Shown piece by piece: positions 17,171 through 25,451 of a stretch of DNA of 64,000 bases. A program made the position numbers and the translations under genes. Below the pieces are notes generated by a model. The model was not told the DNA's origin. It saw only the letters and a list, made by a program, of their open reading frames with translations, and did no database searches. The stretch is taken from contig NZ_CP099391.1 of the NCBI RefSeq assembly GCF_023913515.1, positions 2,728,001-2,792,000 of the forward strand, written 5' to 3'. Each line of letters begins with the position of its first letter. Position 1 is the stretch's first letter. Source of the stretch: Natronococcus sp. CG52 (GTDB lineage: Archaea; Halobacteriota; Halobacteria; Halobacteriales; Natrialbaceae).

Positions 17171-18559
17171 ATGACACGGAGAAGATTACTCGCGAGCCTG
17201 CTCGTATTGATCGTCGCCTTCGGAGCCGTTTCCGCCGTCGGAATCGGTGGAGCCGGAGCCGCCGAGGACGACAGCACAGCGGACGACGTCGCTGTTGAAG
17301 CCGCCGATTCGTATACGTACTATCTCGAGGCGGAATCCACCGTCGTCGTCGAGAACGATGGTGAGGTAGCTGACATTTCGAGTGCTGCCAACGGGTCCGG
17401 CGCGGTCGACGCCGAAAACGAGCGCCTGACCGAGACTCGGACGACGACCACCGACTCCGACGAAGCCGGGGACGAACACGAGGCGACGAGCTACCTCGCC
17501 GACGGTATCCTGTACGCCGACGGATCCCTCGGAGAGGAGTCCGAGTGGACGAAGATCGACCTCGAGGATGACGAGACTAACGCCGAGGCCGAGTTCGCAC
17601 AGTTCGACCAGCTCGGACAGTACGAGCAACTCGAGGACGCCTCCGACGCCGAAGTCGTCGGCGAGGAAGAAGTGGACGGTACGGAGACGACCGTCGTCGA
17701 GTTCTCCCTCGACTGGGACGAGTACGCGGCCATGACGGCGGAGGACCTCGAGGCGAACGCTGACCAGTACGAGCAGGACAGCGAGGTCTACGCGGACGAC
17801 TTCGACGAACTCGCCGACGAGTTCGACGTGACGGTGACGGTCTGGCTCGACGACGAGACCGACCAGCCGGTGAAGGCCGTTACTGACGCCTACCTCTGTG
17901 TCACTGGCGACTCCGTCGCCGAGAGTGACGGCGAGGTCGACGACACGTTCGACCGGATGACGGTGACCGCCAGCGAAACGATCTACTTCGACGACCACGA
18001 CGAGAACGTGACCGTCGAACTCCCCGAGGACGCCGAGAACGCGACCGATCTCGAGGACCAGGTCGACGATGAGGTCGACTACGAGGACGACACCGGTGTC
18101 GACGATGATGACGCCACCGACGACGGTGCCGTAGACGAGGACTACGACGAGGACGGCGAGACCATCGAAGACGGCCAGGAGGTTGACGACGACGAGACGA
18201 CCGTCGATGACGACGACGCTGCCGACGAGAACGAAACGGTCGTTGACGATGACGATGCCGTCGACGAAGACGAGACTACCGAAGAGGGCGACGCGCCCGC
18301 TGACGAGGACGACGCGGCTGATGACGACGACGCTACGGATGACGACGATGCCGCTGACGAAGACTACGACGAGGACGGCGAAACGATCGAGGACGGCGAG
18401 GAAGTCGACGAAGACGAGACCGGCGACGACGACGGCGACGCCGGCGACGAGGACCAGGCCGCCGGTGACGACGCCGGTGCTGACGGCGACATCGGTGCAG
18501 GTGAAGACTACGACCTCGACGACGACCGAACTGTCGACGACCTGCCGGTAGAGTGCTGA
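17171..18559 (+). CDS. Secreted acidic protein with Asp/Glu-rich repeat tail
   Basis: A 462-residue exported protein. A Sec-type signal peptide occupies residues 1-31, with a hydrophobic core (LLASLLVLIVAFGAV) and cleavage near GAGA. Residues 40-290 form a soluble domain with alternating strands, resembling lipoprotein carriers of the LolA/LppX or DUF6612 type (EWTKIDL, VVEFSLDWDEY, TVTVWLDDET). The last 160 residues are almost only Asp, Glu, Ala, Gly and Thr, with two near-identical copies of DYDEDGETIEDG about 74 residues apart. The tail has no membrane anchor and ends in Cys. The function is unknown. Confidence 0.75.
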   Translation: MTRRRLLASLLVLIVAFGAVSAVGIGGAGAAEDDSTADDVAVEAADSYTYYLEAESTVVVENDGEVADISSAANGSGAVDAENERLTETRTTTTDSDEAGDEHEATSYLADGILYADGSLGEESEWTKIDLEDDETNAEAEFAQFDQLGQYEQLEDASDAEVVGEEEVDGTETTVVEFSLDWDEYAAMTAEDLEANADQYEQDSEVYADDFDELADEFDVTVTVWLDDETDQPVKAVTDAYLCVTGDSVAESDGEVDDTFDRMTVTASETIYFDDHDENVTVELPEDAENATDLEDQVDDEVDYEDDTGVDDDDATDDGAVDEDYDEDGETIEDGQEVDDDETTVDDDDAADENETVVDDDDAVDEDETTEEGDAPADEDDAADDDDATDDDDAADEDYDEDGETIEDGEEVDEDETGDDDGDAGDEDQAAGDDAGADGDIGAGEDYDLDDDRTVDDLPVEC

Positions 18560-18665
18560 GCAGGAACGCCATCGACCACCAGTTCAGACGCCTTTTTTGA
18601 TCGGAGCCGCCGAATCCGAGACCGCTCGGTCGAGTCTACTGTGAAGACCGGGCCGTAATCGGAGA

Positions 18666-18712
18666 TTTTTACCGTAACGTTATTACGAACGCCATCCATG
18701 TTACGTGGTAAC
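18666..18712 (+). promoter_or_regulatory. Promoter and operator-like palindromes upstream of uspA
   Basis: TTTTTACC at 18666-18673 may be the TATA box. It is followed by GTAACGTTATTAC at 18674-18686 and by a 13-base inverted repeat GTTAC-GTG-GTAAC at 18700-18712 that ends two bases before the start codon. A regulator bound to the second palindrome would block transcription or initiation. Confidence 0.45.
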
Positions 18713-18714
18713 AG

Positions 18715-19230
18715 ATGTACGATTGCATCCTCGTTCCGACGGATGGCTCACCCGAGGGCGAGCACGCACTCGAGTACGCGTTCGACCTCGCCCGCGCTCA
18801 CGACGCGAAGATTCGGGCGATCTACGTCGCCAACGTCGCCAGTTACGGCGGGCTCCCGATGGAGACCGCCTGGGAGGGGATCGGCGACGCACTCCGATCG
18901 GAGGGACAAGAGGCAGTCGCACGGGTCGAGAAGCTCGCACCTCCCGACCTCGAGGTCGAGACGAAGGTTCTCGAGGGATCGCCGAGTCGCGTCATCGTCG
19001 ACGAGGCCACCCCCGAAAACTGCGACCTCGTCGTCATGGGCACCCACGGTCGCGGCGGGATCGATCGACTGCTCCTGGGGAGCGTCGCAGAACGGGTCGT
19101 CAGGCGGGCGTCCGTCCCGGTGTTGACGGTTCGGGTCGGCGAGGACGGGTTCGAGGAGAACTCGGAGGGACAGCCCGCGGCGGCCGGCGAAGGCACGGCG
19201 GGGCCGTCCGACGCCGAACCGATCAAATAG
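18715..19230 (+). CDS. Universal stress protein, UspA family
   Basis: A 171-residue single-domain USP. It begins with the family signature ILVPTDGSPEGEHALEYA. The ATP-binding motif is present as VMGTHGRGGIDRLLLGSVAERVVRRASVPVL, matching G-x2-G-x9-G(S/T). The last 30 residues are a low-complexity acidic tail absent from the core fold. USPs bind ATP and aid stress tolerance. Its stop overlaps the convergent birA stop by eight bases. Confidence 0.93.
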   Translation: MYDCILVPTDGSPEGEHALEYAFDLARAHDAKIRAIYVANVASYGGLPMETAWEGIGDALRSEGQEAVARVEKLAPPDLEVETKVLEGSPSRVIVDEATPENCDLVVMGTHGRGGIDRLLLGSVAERVVRRASVPVLTVRVGEDGFEENSEGQPAAAGEGTAGPSDAEPIK

Positions 19231-20161
19231 GGCGCAGGTGCTCGCAGTCGCCGGCAGCCACCGTCACGCGTTCCTCGCCGGTGTCGACGACGAGCGCTCC
19301 CGAGTCGGTGACGTCGACCGCTTCGCCGACGATCTCGTCCGAGGGACGATCGACTCGAACGCGCTGGCCGAGCGTCAGCGCGAGGTCGCGCCAGGCCGGC
19401 ACGACCGCCTCTAGATCGCTCCGGTAGCGGTCGAACTCCTCGAGCAGCCGCTGGACGAACGCGCGACGGTCGACGTCGCCGGCCTCGGCACGGACGGAGG
19501 TCGCCTCCGGCGGAAGCGCGTCGGCGTCGATATTGGCGTTGACGCCGATCCCGACGACGAGCCACTCGACGCGATCGGTCTCGCCCTCCATCTCCGTGAG
19601 AATGCCCGCGAGCTTCCGGTAGGAGCCGTCGTCGCCGACGGGAACGACGACGTCGTTCGGCCACTTGATCCGAGCGTCGACGCCGGCCTCCCGCGCCGCG
19701 CGCGCCGTCGCGACCGACGCCGCGAGCGTGTAGAGAGGGGTGCGGGCCGGCGCGATCTCGGGCCGCGAGACGATACTGAGCCAGACGCCGCCGGACGGCG
19801 ATGACCACTCGCGCTCGAGGCGACCCCGGCTGCCGGTCTGTTCGTCCGCGAGGACGGCGACGTCGCTCGCGCCGTCGGTCGCCAGTTCGCGAGCGCGGTC
19901 GTTGGTGCTCCCGACCGACTCGTGGTAGTCGACCGAAAACGGCGCCTCGAGCCCGTACTCGACGGCCGGCCCGTTGTACGCCGCGACGTCGGTCAGTTCG
20001 TAGCCGGTCGGTCCGCTCTCGATCTCGAAGCCGGCCTCGCGAAGCGCCTCGATGTGCTTCCAGACGGCCGCCCGCGAAATCTCGAGGGAGTCGGCGACGT
20101 CGGGTCCCGACACCGGCCCGTCCGCGATTCGCTCGAGGATCGCCCGTCGCGTCTCGTTCAT
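19223..20161 (-). CDS. birA: Bifunctional biotin protein ligase / biotin operon repressor
   Basis: A 312-residue protein. The N-terminal winged helix (residues 1-60, VSGPDVADSLEISRAAVWKH) is a DNA-binding domain. The ligase core has the biotinyl-AMP loop GSRGRLEREW, then GGVWLSIV, and the catalytic lysine region IKWPNDVVV. The C-terminal SH3-like domain follows (LGQRVRVD, GALVVDTG). It biotinylates carboxylase subunits and may repress biotin genes. The start MNETRRAIL was chosen because earlier in-frame sequence is non-coding in character. Confidence 0.92.
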   Translation of the reverse strand: MNETRRAILERIADGPVSGPDVADSLEISRAAVWKHIEALREAGFEIESGPTGYELTDVAAYNGPAVEYGLEAPFSVDYHESVGSTNDRARELATDGASDVAVLADEQTGSRGRLEREWSSPSGGVWLSIVSRPEIAPARTPLYTLAASVATARAAREAGVDARIKWPNDVVVPVGDDGSYRKLAGILTEMEGETDRVEWLVVGIGVNANIDADALPPEATSVRAEAGDVDRRAFVQRLLEEFDRYRSDLEAVVPAWRDLALTLGQRVRVDRPSDEIVGEAVDVTDSGALVVDTGEERVTVAAGDCEHLRPI

Positions 20162-20337
20162 AGCCTCGAGAGGGAAGCCCTCGTACTTGAATCGGCGGGA
20201 TCGGGTCGCGGTATCCGTCGAACCTGTCGGCGCGGGCGTTCCGGAGGCGATGATTCGCCCTCCTCGAGTCGAGTTTCCGATTGTCCTGCTTTCAGGGTGC
20301 GAGGAAGCGAACGACGAAACGGTACTCAGTCCAAACA

Positions 20338-20347
20338 TTTTTTATTA
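20338..20347 (+). promoter_or_regulatory. TATA box of the following lipoprotein gene
   Basis: TTTTTATTAC lies about 25 bases before the GTG at 20367, in otherwise GC-rich DNA. The position supports a leaderless start at this GTG rather than at any upstream ATG in the same frame. Confidence 0.5.
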
Positions 20348-20366
20348 CGATTTGGTTACGAATATT

Positions 20367-20867
20367 GTGAACCGGCGGCAAATCCTCTCCGCGATCGGCG
20401 GCTTTTCGGTGGCACCTGCGGGTGGTTGTCTTTGGAGCAACGAGGAGCGAACCGACGCCATCGTGCGGGACGTGCGCGAATTTCTGGAGTCGGAGTCGGC
20501 ATCCTCCGACGAGATACTCGTCCTGAGTGCGGACGAAGTCGAGGAGAGCGAGTTTCATCCGGGCGGCGTCTCCGTCGGACTCCGTCACGTCCTCCCGTTC
20601 ACGACGGACGACGACCCGGCGGCGATCCGCGACGCGGTCGATTCGAACTCGTACCACGTCGCGGACGCGTGCCTGGAGCGGACCGACGAAATTCTGCGAA
20701 TCGAGATCAACTCGTACGTACGGGACCCGGACAAAGAGGTCGCTCCCGAGGTGTCCTACGTCCACCTGCGGTGGGACGCGCTCGAGGAGGTCGACTGGAC
20801 GGCCATCGGTCCCGCCGACGTTCCCGACAGCGTGACGCGCTACTGGTTCGACGAAACCCCGTTCTGA
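20367..20867 (+). CDS. Putative Tat/lipobox lipoprotein of unknown function
   Basis: A 166-residue protein read from a GTG. The N-terminus NRRQILSAIGG followed by PAGGC resembles a Tat signal with a lipobox. The body is acidic with mixed alpha/beta character and no recognised domain. It is divergent from birA. The GTG start is supported by the TATA box 25 bases upstream. Longer in-frame starts would place coding sequence inside birA's upstream region and lack coding character. Confidence 0.62.
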   Translation: MNRRQILSAIGGFSVAPAGGCLWSNEERTDAIVRDVREFLESESASSDEILVLSADEVEESEFHPGGVSVGLRHVLPFTTDDDPAAIRDAVDSNSYHVADACLERTDEILRIEINSYVRDPDKEVAPEVSYVHLRWDALEEVDWTAIGPADVPDSVTRYWFDETPF

Positions 20868-20945
20868 ACCGCGCGAATCCCGGTCGTCGCCGCGAGTCCG
20901 CGCGTCTTACGGCTATCGGTCGAAACGATCCGTCGTCGGGGGTAC

Positions 20946-21926
20946 TCAGCCCCGCAGTTCGCGCAGCTTCTCGCGACCCGGCGCGATCAGCTCGTCGAGG
21001 TACGTCGCGAGCGTCCCCTTCGCGTCCGCCGGATGAAGCTCGCCGGACTCGAGGTCCGCGGCCAGGCTCTCGTAGTCCTCGTAGGTGAGGTCGCCGCCGT
21101 ACTTCTCGGGTCGCTCGACGACGATTTCCTCGAACCGCGGGAAAACGTGGTACTCGAACAGCTCGAGCACGGGGTTCTCGAGGTCGCCTTCCGGATCCCG
21201 CGTCGGCGGACAGAACGCCGAGTTGACCTTCTCCTCGAGTTCTTCGGTCGAATCCTCCATCGAGATCGTCACGCCCTCGCTCGAGGACATCTTCCCCTCG
21301 CCGCTGGTGAGGTCGGCGACGATCGGGGTGTGCAGACACGGCCGGGACTCGTAGCCCAGGTCGGGCAGTTCCTCGCGGTGGAGCATGTGGACCTTACGCT
21401 GGTCGAGTCCGCCGACGGCGAGGTCGAGGTCGAGGTACTCGATGTCGAGCGCCTGCATCAGCGGGTAGACGAGGTGGCTGACCTTCGCGGTCTCGCCCGA
21501 CTGCAGTTCGGCCATCGCGCGCTGGGCGCGGTTCATCGTCGTCGAGAGCTCGAGTTCGTGGAGGTCGAGCGCGTACTCCTCGTCGAGCTGGAACGACGAA
21601 CCGTAGACGAACTCCGTGTTTGCTTCGTCGAGACCGTACGCGACGAACTGCGCTTTCATCTGTTCGGCGGTCTCGCGGATCTCTTCGAAACTACCTTTGC
21701 CGTTGAGGTAGGCGTGGACGTCCGCGAGCAGGACGACGACCTCCATGCCGGCGTCCTGGAGGTCGATGAGCTTGTTTGCCGTCAGCAGGTGTCCCAGGTG
21801 GAGCACGCCGGAGGGTTCGTAACCGACGTAGACGCGCTTTCCCTCGGGATCCGCTGCGAGTTCGCGCACCTCCTCGTCGGTTACGATCTCCTCGGCGTTT
21901 CTCGTGATCAACTCGTAGGCGTCCAT
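20946..21926 (-). CDS. tyrS: Tyrosyl-tRNA synthetase (archaeal type)
   Basis: A 326-residue class I synthetase that charges tRNA-Tyr. The ATP-binding HIGH motif appears as HLGH at residues 43-46 and the KMSKS motif as KMSSS near residue 209. Tyrosine-binding context is seen in YVGYEPSG and in the QALDIEYLDLDLAVGGLDQRK region, where GGxDQRK is typical. Length is that of archaeal/eukaryal-type TyrRS without the bacterial S4 domain. Confidence 0.95.
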   Translation of the reverse strand: MDAYELITRNAEEIVTDEEVRELAADPEGKRVYVGYEPSGVLHLGHLLTANKLIDLQDAGMEVVVLLADVHAYLNGKGSFEEIRETAEQMKAQFVAYGLDEANTEFVYGSSFQLDEEYALDLHELELSTTMNRAQRAMAELQSGETAKVSHLVYPLMQALDIEYLDLDLAVGGLDQRKVHMLHREELPDLGYESRPCLHTPIVADLTSGEGKMSSSEGVTISMEDSTEELEEKVNSAFCPPTRDPEGDLENPVLELFEYHVFPRFEEIVVERPEKYGGDLTYEDYESLAADLESGELHPADAKGTLATYLDELIAPGREKLRELRG

Positions 21927-21965
21927 CTCTGTCTAATCGCATCCGTCGAACGGTTTTATACATAA

Positions 21966-22412
21966 CGAGAGAGCCCACGGCTTTAGCCGTGGAATGAATC
22001 CGTCACTGCACCGTGGATTCGTGCGCCCAGACGACCGTGAGAACGAGTCGTTCGAGCGTTTGCAATGCGTACGAGAGCTACGCCGATTACAACGCGGTCG
22101 TCGGATGGAATCCGACGGGCGGCACAGTCGCGCAGCGACTTTGCGACGGTGAAAAATCGATTTGCGGTATCTCCGCTGTCAGAAATCGCAGTGCGACTTT
22201 CGAACGCAACCGAACTGAAGGCGACGGAGGCGCATCCTCGGGCGTGCGCTCGAATAGCGCGGGACTGGAGGCCCCGCGGAGCGTGCGAACGGGCGCGAAG
22301 CGCCCGTGAGCAGACAGCGGGATGACGAACGCGACCGGGAGTTACTCTCCCGTCGAGGAATCGGCCAGAACGGAATCCACGCTGAATCCCACGACTTCGG
22401 TCGCGGGTAGCT
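21966..22412. mobile_element. Relic of IS200/IS605-type (TnpB) insertion ends
   Basis: Two hairpins lie about 415 bases apart in a gene-free stretch: CCACGGCTTTAGCCGTGG near 21974-21991, and CCCACGACTTCGGTCGCGGG at 22388-22407 with a TTCG loop. Both resemble the right-end hairpins that follow tnpB genes of the IS1341/IS605 type in haloarchaea. The frame ending in the second hairpin reads ESHDFGRG then stop, like the overlap of tnpB ends with such hairpins. No intact transposase or TnpB domain remains. The assignment is from memory of these elements. Confidence 0.5.
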
Positions 22413-22488
22413 CAAAGTAACCGATCGACGCCGAGCGCAAGCGAACGGTCGCGGGCGCGAAGCGATCGCCGGCTGTTCCCGCCTTCGG

Positions 22489-22779
22489 CTAGCCGGCCGC
22501 CGATTGTGTACGGTTCGAAACCGTCGTCACGCCGTCTTGCCGGACGTGAAACTGGTATCCCTCGTAGGTGAACTCGAGCGACGCCTCGGCCTCCGCCTTC
22601 GGCGGCGACGAGAAGAGATTCGCGAGCAACTCGTCGACGCTGTAGTAGATCGGCGACAGCTCCGTCGGCTCTCGTCCCTCGAGGTTGGCGACGATTTCGA
22701 CGATCTGAGCTGCCGGTGCGTCCTGATCCGTGTCGAGCGTCCGTCGAATAATTATCTCGTCGTTGTGAGTCGTATTCAT
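22489..22779 (-). CDS. HalOD1 output-domain protein
   Basis: A 96-residue stand-alone HalOD1 protein. The family features IVEIVANLEGREPTELSPIYYSVD followed by LLANLFS and a beta-strand YEGYQFHVRQDG are present. HalOD1 is a haloarchaeal domain often found behind sensor domains, and short solo versions like this are common. Its role in signalling is inferred from that association. It is monocistronic. Confidence 0.85.
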   Translation of the reverse strand: MNTTHNDEIIIRRTLDTDQDAPAAQIVEIVANLEGREPTELSPIYYSVDELLANLFSSPPKAEAEASLEFTYEGYQFHVRQDGVTTVSNRTQSAAG

Positions 22780-22925
22780 CGGAGTGTCCTGATTGTCAAC
22801 CAGTAGCTACGTAACCGTTCTACCGGCGTATTCACGCATCGTGCCCGCATGCGATTTCACAGGGACCGGCCGTGGCTCCTGCCTGCCGAACGTTCATACG
22901 GCTGTCGAGCTACCACTCCGGTCAC

Positions 22926-23588
22926 ATGGGTTACAGCGAGGACGTGATCAACGCCGCTCGGCGGAGCTTCTATCCGCAGATTCACTACCTCCTCCGGGGG
23001 TCGTTCGGCGGCTACGCCGTCAGCCATACCACCGCCGACGAGTACGTGCTGACCGCCCACTGTTCGGAGGACGCCCTCGAGTCGCTACTGGAACGGCTGG
23101 GCTTCTCGCGCAACCCGATCGCCGCGCTGAAGGTCCGGATGGACGGCAACACCGCCGAGGGATCGTGGGTGTGGCGCCCCTCGCCGCTCGCCTCCTCCCA
23201 GCTTCACATCGTGTTGCACGAACTCGAGGACGCCGAGGGCGTCGACGTCTACGCCCACTGGGAGTGTTCCTGGATCCGACATCCCTACAAGCACTACGTT
23301 GCACGCGGGTACGACGCCGAAAAGGGCGTCGAACTGGCCCGACGCCGGCTCGTCGGCGACGACGGAGAGACGCTCCGGGGCGACGACTGCGACATCGCCT
23401 ACGAGATCGACACCTCGATCAGCCGCCGAGCGAGCGAGTACCTCTCGCTGTCGCACTACCGGGTGAAAGAAGCCGTCGCGTCGGTCCGCTCTCGCCTCCC
23501 GTTCGTCGAGAGCGGCGGCGGGAGTCTCGTCATCGAGCGCGAGGACGAACGCGACGCCGTCTCGCCGCGAATCACGGACGAGTTCTAG
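22926..23588 (+). CDS. Conserved-type haloarchaeal protein, function unknown
   Basis: A 220-residue soluble protein beginning MGYSEDVINAARRSFYP. It contains a compact alpha/beta region rich in Trp and His (HWECSWIRHPYKHY). No catalytic motif is clear. The start at 22926 is preferred because the upstream extension lacks coding character. Its stop codon shares a CTAG with the stop of the convergent phosphopantothenate synthetase gene, a four-base overlap. Confidence 0.65.
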   Translation: MGYSEDVINAARRSFYPQIHYLLRGSFGGYAVSHTTADEYVLTAHCSEDALESLLERLGFSRNPIAALKVRMDGNTAEGSWVWRPSPLASSQLHIVLHELEDAEGVDVYAHWECSWIRHPYKHYVARGYDAEKGVELARRRLVGDDGETLRGDDCDIAYEIDTSISRRASEYLSLSHYRVKEAVASVRSRLPFVESGGGSLVIEREDERDAVSPRITDEF

Positions 23589-24364
23589 AGGTCACCGGTT
23601 CGGATTCGGGTTTCGGCCGCCTCGAGCGCCGCCTCCCGGTCGAACGTCTCGACGATCGCACGCAGTTCCGACTCCTCGGCACCGGCCAGGTCCCGCGCGT
23701 GAGCGGTCATGTTGGGCACCGCGCGGATGATGTTGTCGACGATCGGCACCTCCGCGACCTGCGGCGACCGCGAGAGCGGGTTGAGGTCGATCACGATCTC
23801 GGTCTTGCCCATCTCCTCGAGGGCCTCCGCGCGGTCGCCGTCCTCGAGCGGGACGACCACGACGTCGGCCGCGTGGATCCCGTCGACGTCGACTTTCGCG
23901 CGCTGGTGGTCGAGGTTCGGAATTCGGGCGTCGGCCTCGAGCCCCTTCACGTCCTCGGCACCGTGATCGCGCAGGTGATCGGCGATCGTCTCGATCCGCT
24001 CGGGCGTTCGGTTGAAGAGGTTGACCTCGAGGTCGGCGCCGGTCGCCTCGGCGAGGGCGACCATCTCGCCGGGGACGAGCGCCGCAACGTTGCCGTTAAT
24101 CGAGAGCACGGGTCGCTCCGCGAGCAGGAGGTGGGCGGCGGCGACGCGTTCGGCTTCGTCGGCGCTCGGGATGGTCTCCTCGCCGAGCAGATAGTCGAAG
24201 GCGCTGCCCCGGCCCTCGGCGTGCATCCCCTGCAGGTGGGTGATCCCCTTCTCGACACCCTGCTCGATTCGGTGACGGGTGAGCAGGTCCTGGTATCTGG
24301 GATGGTCCTCCGGGATCTCCTCTTCGTGCTCGACCTCCGCGGAGACGGTGTCGTAGTCGGTCAC
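23585..24364 (-). CDS. 4-phosphopantoate--beta-alanine ligase (archaeal phosphopantothenate synthetase)
   Basis: A 259-residue enzyme of the DUF137/COG1701 family, which joins 4-phosphopantoate and beta-alanine in archaeal CoA synthesis. Typical parts are visible: the N-terminal EDHPRYQDLLTRHRIEQGVEKGIT, VLSINGNVAALVPGE, VEVNLF-like LEVNLFNRTPERIETI, and VIDLNPLSRSPQ. The GTG start at 24364 was chosen since the upstream in-frame sequence has no coding character. It lies 52 bases after pantoate kinase, which makes its substrate. Confidence 0.92.
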   Translation of the reverse strand: MTDYDTVSAEVEHEEEIPEDHPRYQDLLTRHRIEQGVEKGITHLQGMHAEGRGSAFDYLLGEETIPSADEAERVAAAHLLLAERPVLSINGNVAALVPGEMVALAEATGADLEVNLFNRTPERIETIADHLRDHGAEDVKGLEADARIPNLDHQRAKVDVDGIHAADVVVVPLEDGDRAEALEEMGKTEIVIDLNPLSRSPQVAEVPIVDNIIRAVPNMTAHARDLAGAEESELRAIVETFDREAALEAAETRIRTGDL

Positions 24365-24416
24365 GATCGGTGACTCGCGACCGCAGATAAAAAGCCGACC
24401 GATCTCCCGAACGCGG

Positions 24417-25244
24417 TCACTTGAGCACCGCACCGGCGGGATGAGTCGCACAGACCGACGGCTCGTAGCCGGCGTCGGACAGCCCGGTTCCCAGGGCGAA
24501 CACGGTCTCGCCGAGCATCGCCATCGACGCCTGGCCGTCGACGGCACCGGCGTCCTCGATCGTCGCCTCGACGTCGGGAGTGAGGAGTTCGGCCTCGCGG
24601 GCGAACTTCCGGGAGGCGTACATCAGCGAGAGCAGCGTCGGCTCCTCGACGATCCGCGAGAGCGCCGTCTTCCCGGCGGTCGAGAGCCGTTCGGTGTCGC
24701 CCGCGAGCACGTCCGCCGTCGAGAGTTCGCCGAAGGTGACGTACTCGACGCGCGCTCGAGAGGGAATCGCGTCGAGTTTGTTGACCTGGGGCCCGCCCGG
24801 CTCGAGCCGGATCGGAACGCCACCCTGTGCCTGTGCGACGACGTCGCCGAGACCCGTCCCGGCCTGCACTTCGGCGCCGTGGGCGATGGTCACCAGCTCG
24901 TTTTGCGAGAGCTTCCGCTCGAAGGCGTGATTCGCCGCGAAGGCGGTGCCGAGCGCCATCGCTCCCGAGACGCCGAACCCGGCGCCGATCGGGAGCTCCG
25001 ACTCGGCCTCGACGCGGGCCGACGCGTCGAGCGTCTCGAGCACTGTCGTCACCGGATCGATCTCGATCGGTTCGCCGTCGAGCACGACGGCCGGTTCGGT
25101 AGCAGGTTCGACCGTAACCTCGACGCCGTCGGTGAGCGTCAGCCCTGCACCGCGTGAACCGGCCTTCGTCGGATCGTCGTTCGGGTGCGTGCTGAAAAAG
25201 CCCGTAATGTGGCCCGGAACGAACGCCGTCGCCTCCTCGCGCAT
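24417..25244 (-). CDS. Pantoate kinase (GHMP family)
   Basis: A 275-residue archaeal pantoate kinase, which phosphorylates pantoate with ATP in the archaeal CoA route. The GHMP ATP-binding motif is PIGAGFGVSGAMALGTA near residues 90-106. The N-terminal AFVPGHITGFF and the SRGAGLTL segment are typical of this group. The start at 25244 (MREEATAFVPGHITG) fits the family; the upstream open sequence is unrelated. It is cotranscribed with the following phosphopantothenate synthetase gene. Confidence 0.92.
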   Translation of the reverse strand: MREEATAFVPGHITGFFSTHPNDDPTKAGSRGAGLTLTDGVEVTVEPATEPAVVLDGEPIEIDPVTTVLETLDASARVEAESELPIGAGFGVSGAMALGTAFAANHAFERKLSQNELVTIAHGAEVQAGTGLGDVVAQAQGGVPIRLEPGGPQVNKLDAIPSRARVEYVTFGELSTADVLAGDTERLSTAGKTALSRIVEEPTLLSLMYASRKFAREAELLTPDVEATIEDAGAVDGQASMAMLGETVFALGTGLSDAGYEPSVCATHPAGAVLK

Positions 25245-25358
25245 TACGCACCGGTTGCCGCTCACCCAGTATAACGTTGCAGGTTCGACACCGACGGATT
25301 CCGGTTCTGGCAAACCCAGGGTTGTGGCTTTTCCGTTCGGAAGCCGGTGTATCACACC

Positions 25359-25448
25359 ATGAGCGTACAGTTCTCGTCGCCGATCGTCGCCGACCCGGCG
25401 GCCGACGGCCGTAACGAGAGTCGACCGTTCGAGGACGGGTGCGACTAG
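25359..25448 (+). CDS. Possible 29-residue protein upstream of the propeller gene
   Basis: A short frame starting with ATG encodes 29 residues (MSVQFSSPIVADPAADG, then an acidic end) and stops three bases before the ATG of the next gene. Composition is acidic like haloarchaeal proteins. No homologue is recognised, and it may be non-coding. If real, it would be translated just before, and coupled to, the membrane propeller protein. Confidence 0.25.
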   Translation: MSVQFSSPIVADPAADGRNESRPFEDGCD

Positions 25449-25451
25449 TCG

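Noticed and set aside
17097-18559. S-layer glycoprotein
   Set aside because: The acidic tail resembles surface proteins, but no PGF-CTERM or transmembrane anchor is present.
22513-22535. tRNA-like GGTTCGAAACC sequence
   Set aside because: It lies within the HalOD1 coding region and no acceptor or anticodon arms can be drawn. No other tRNA-like structure was found in the window.
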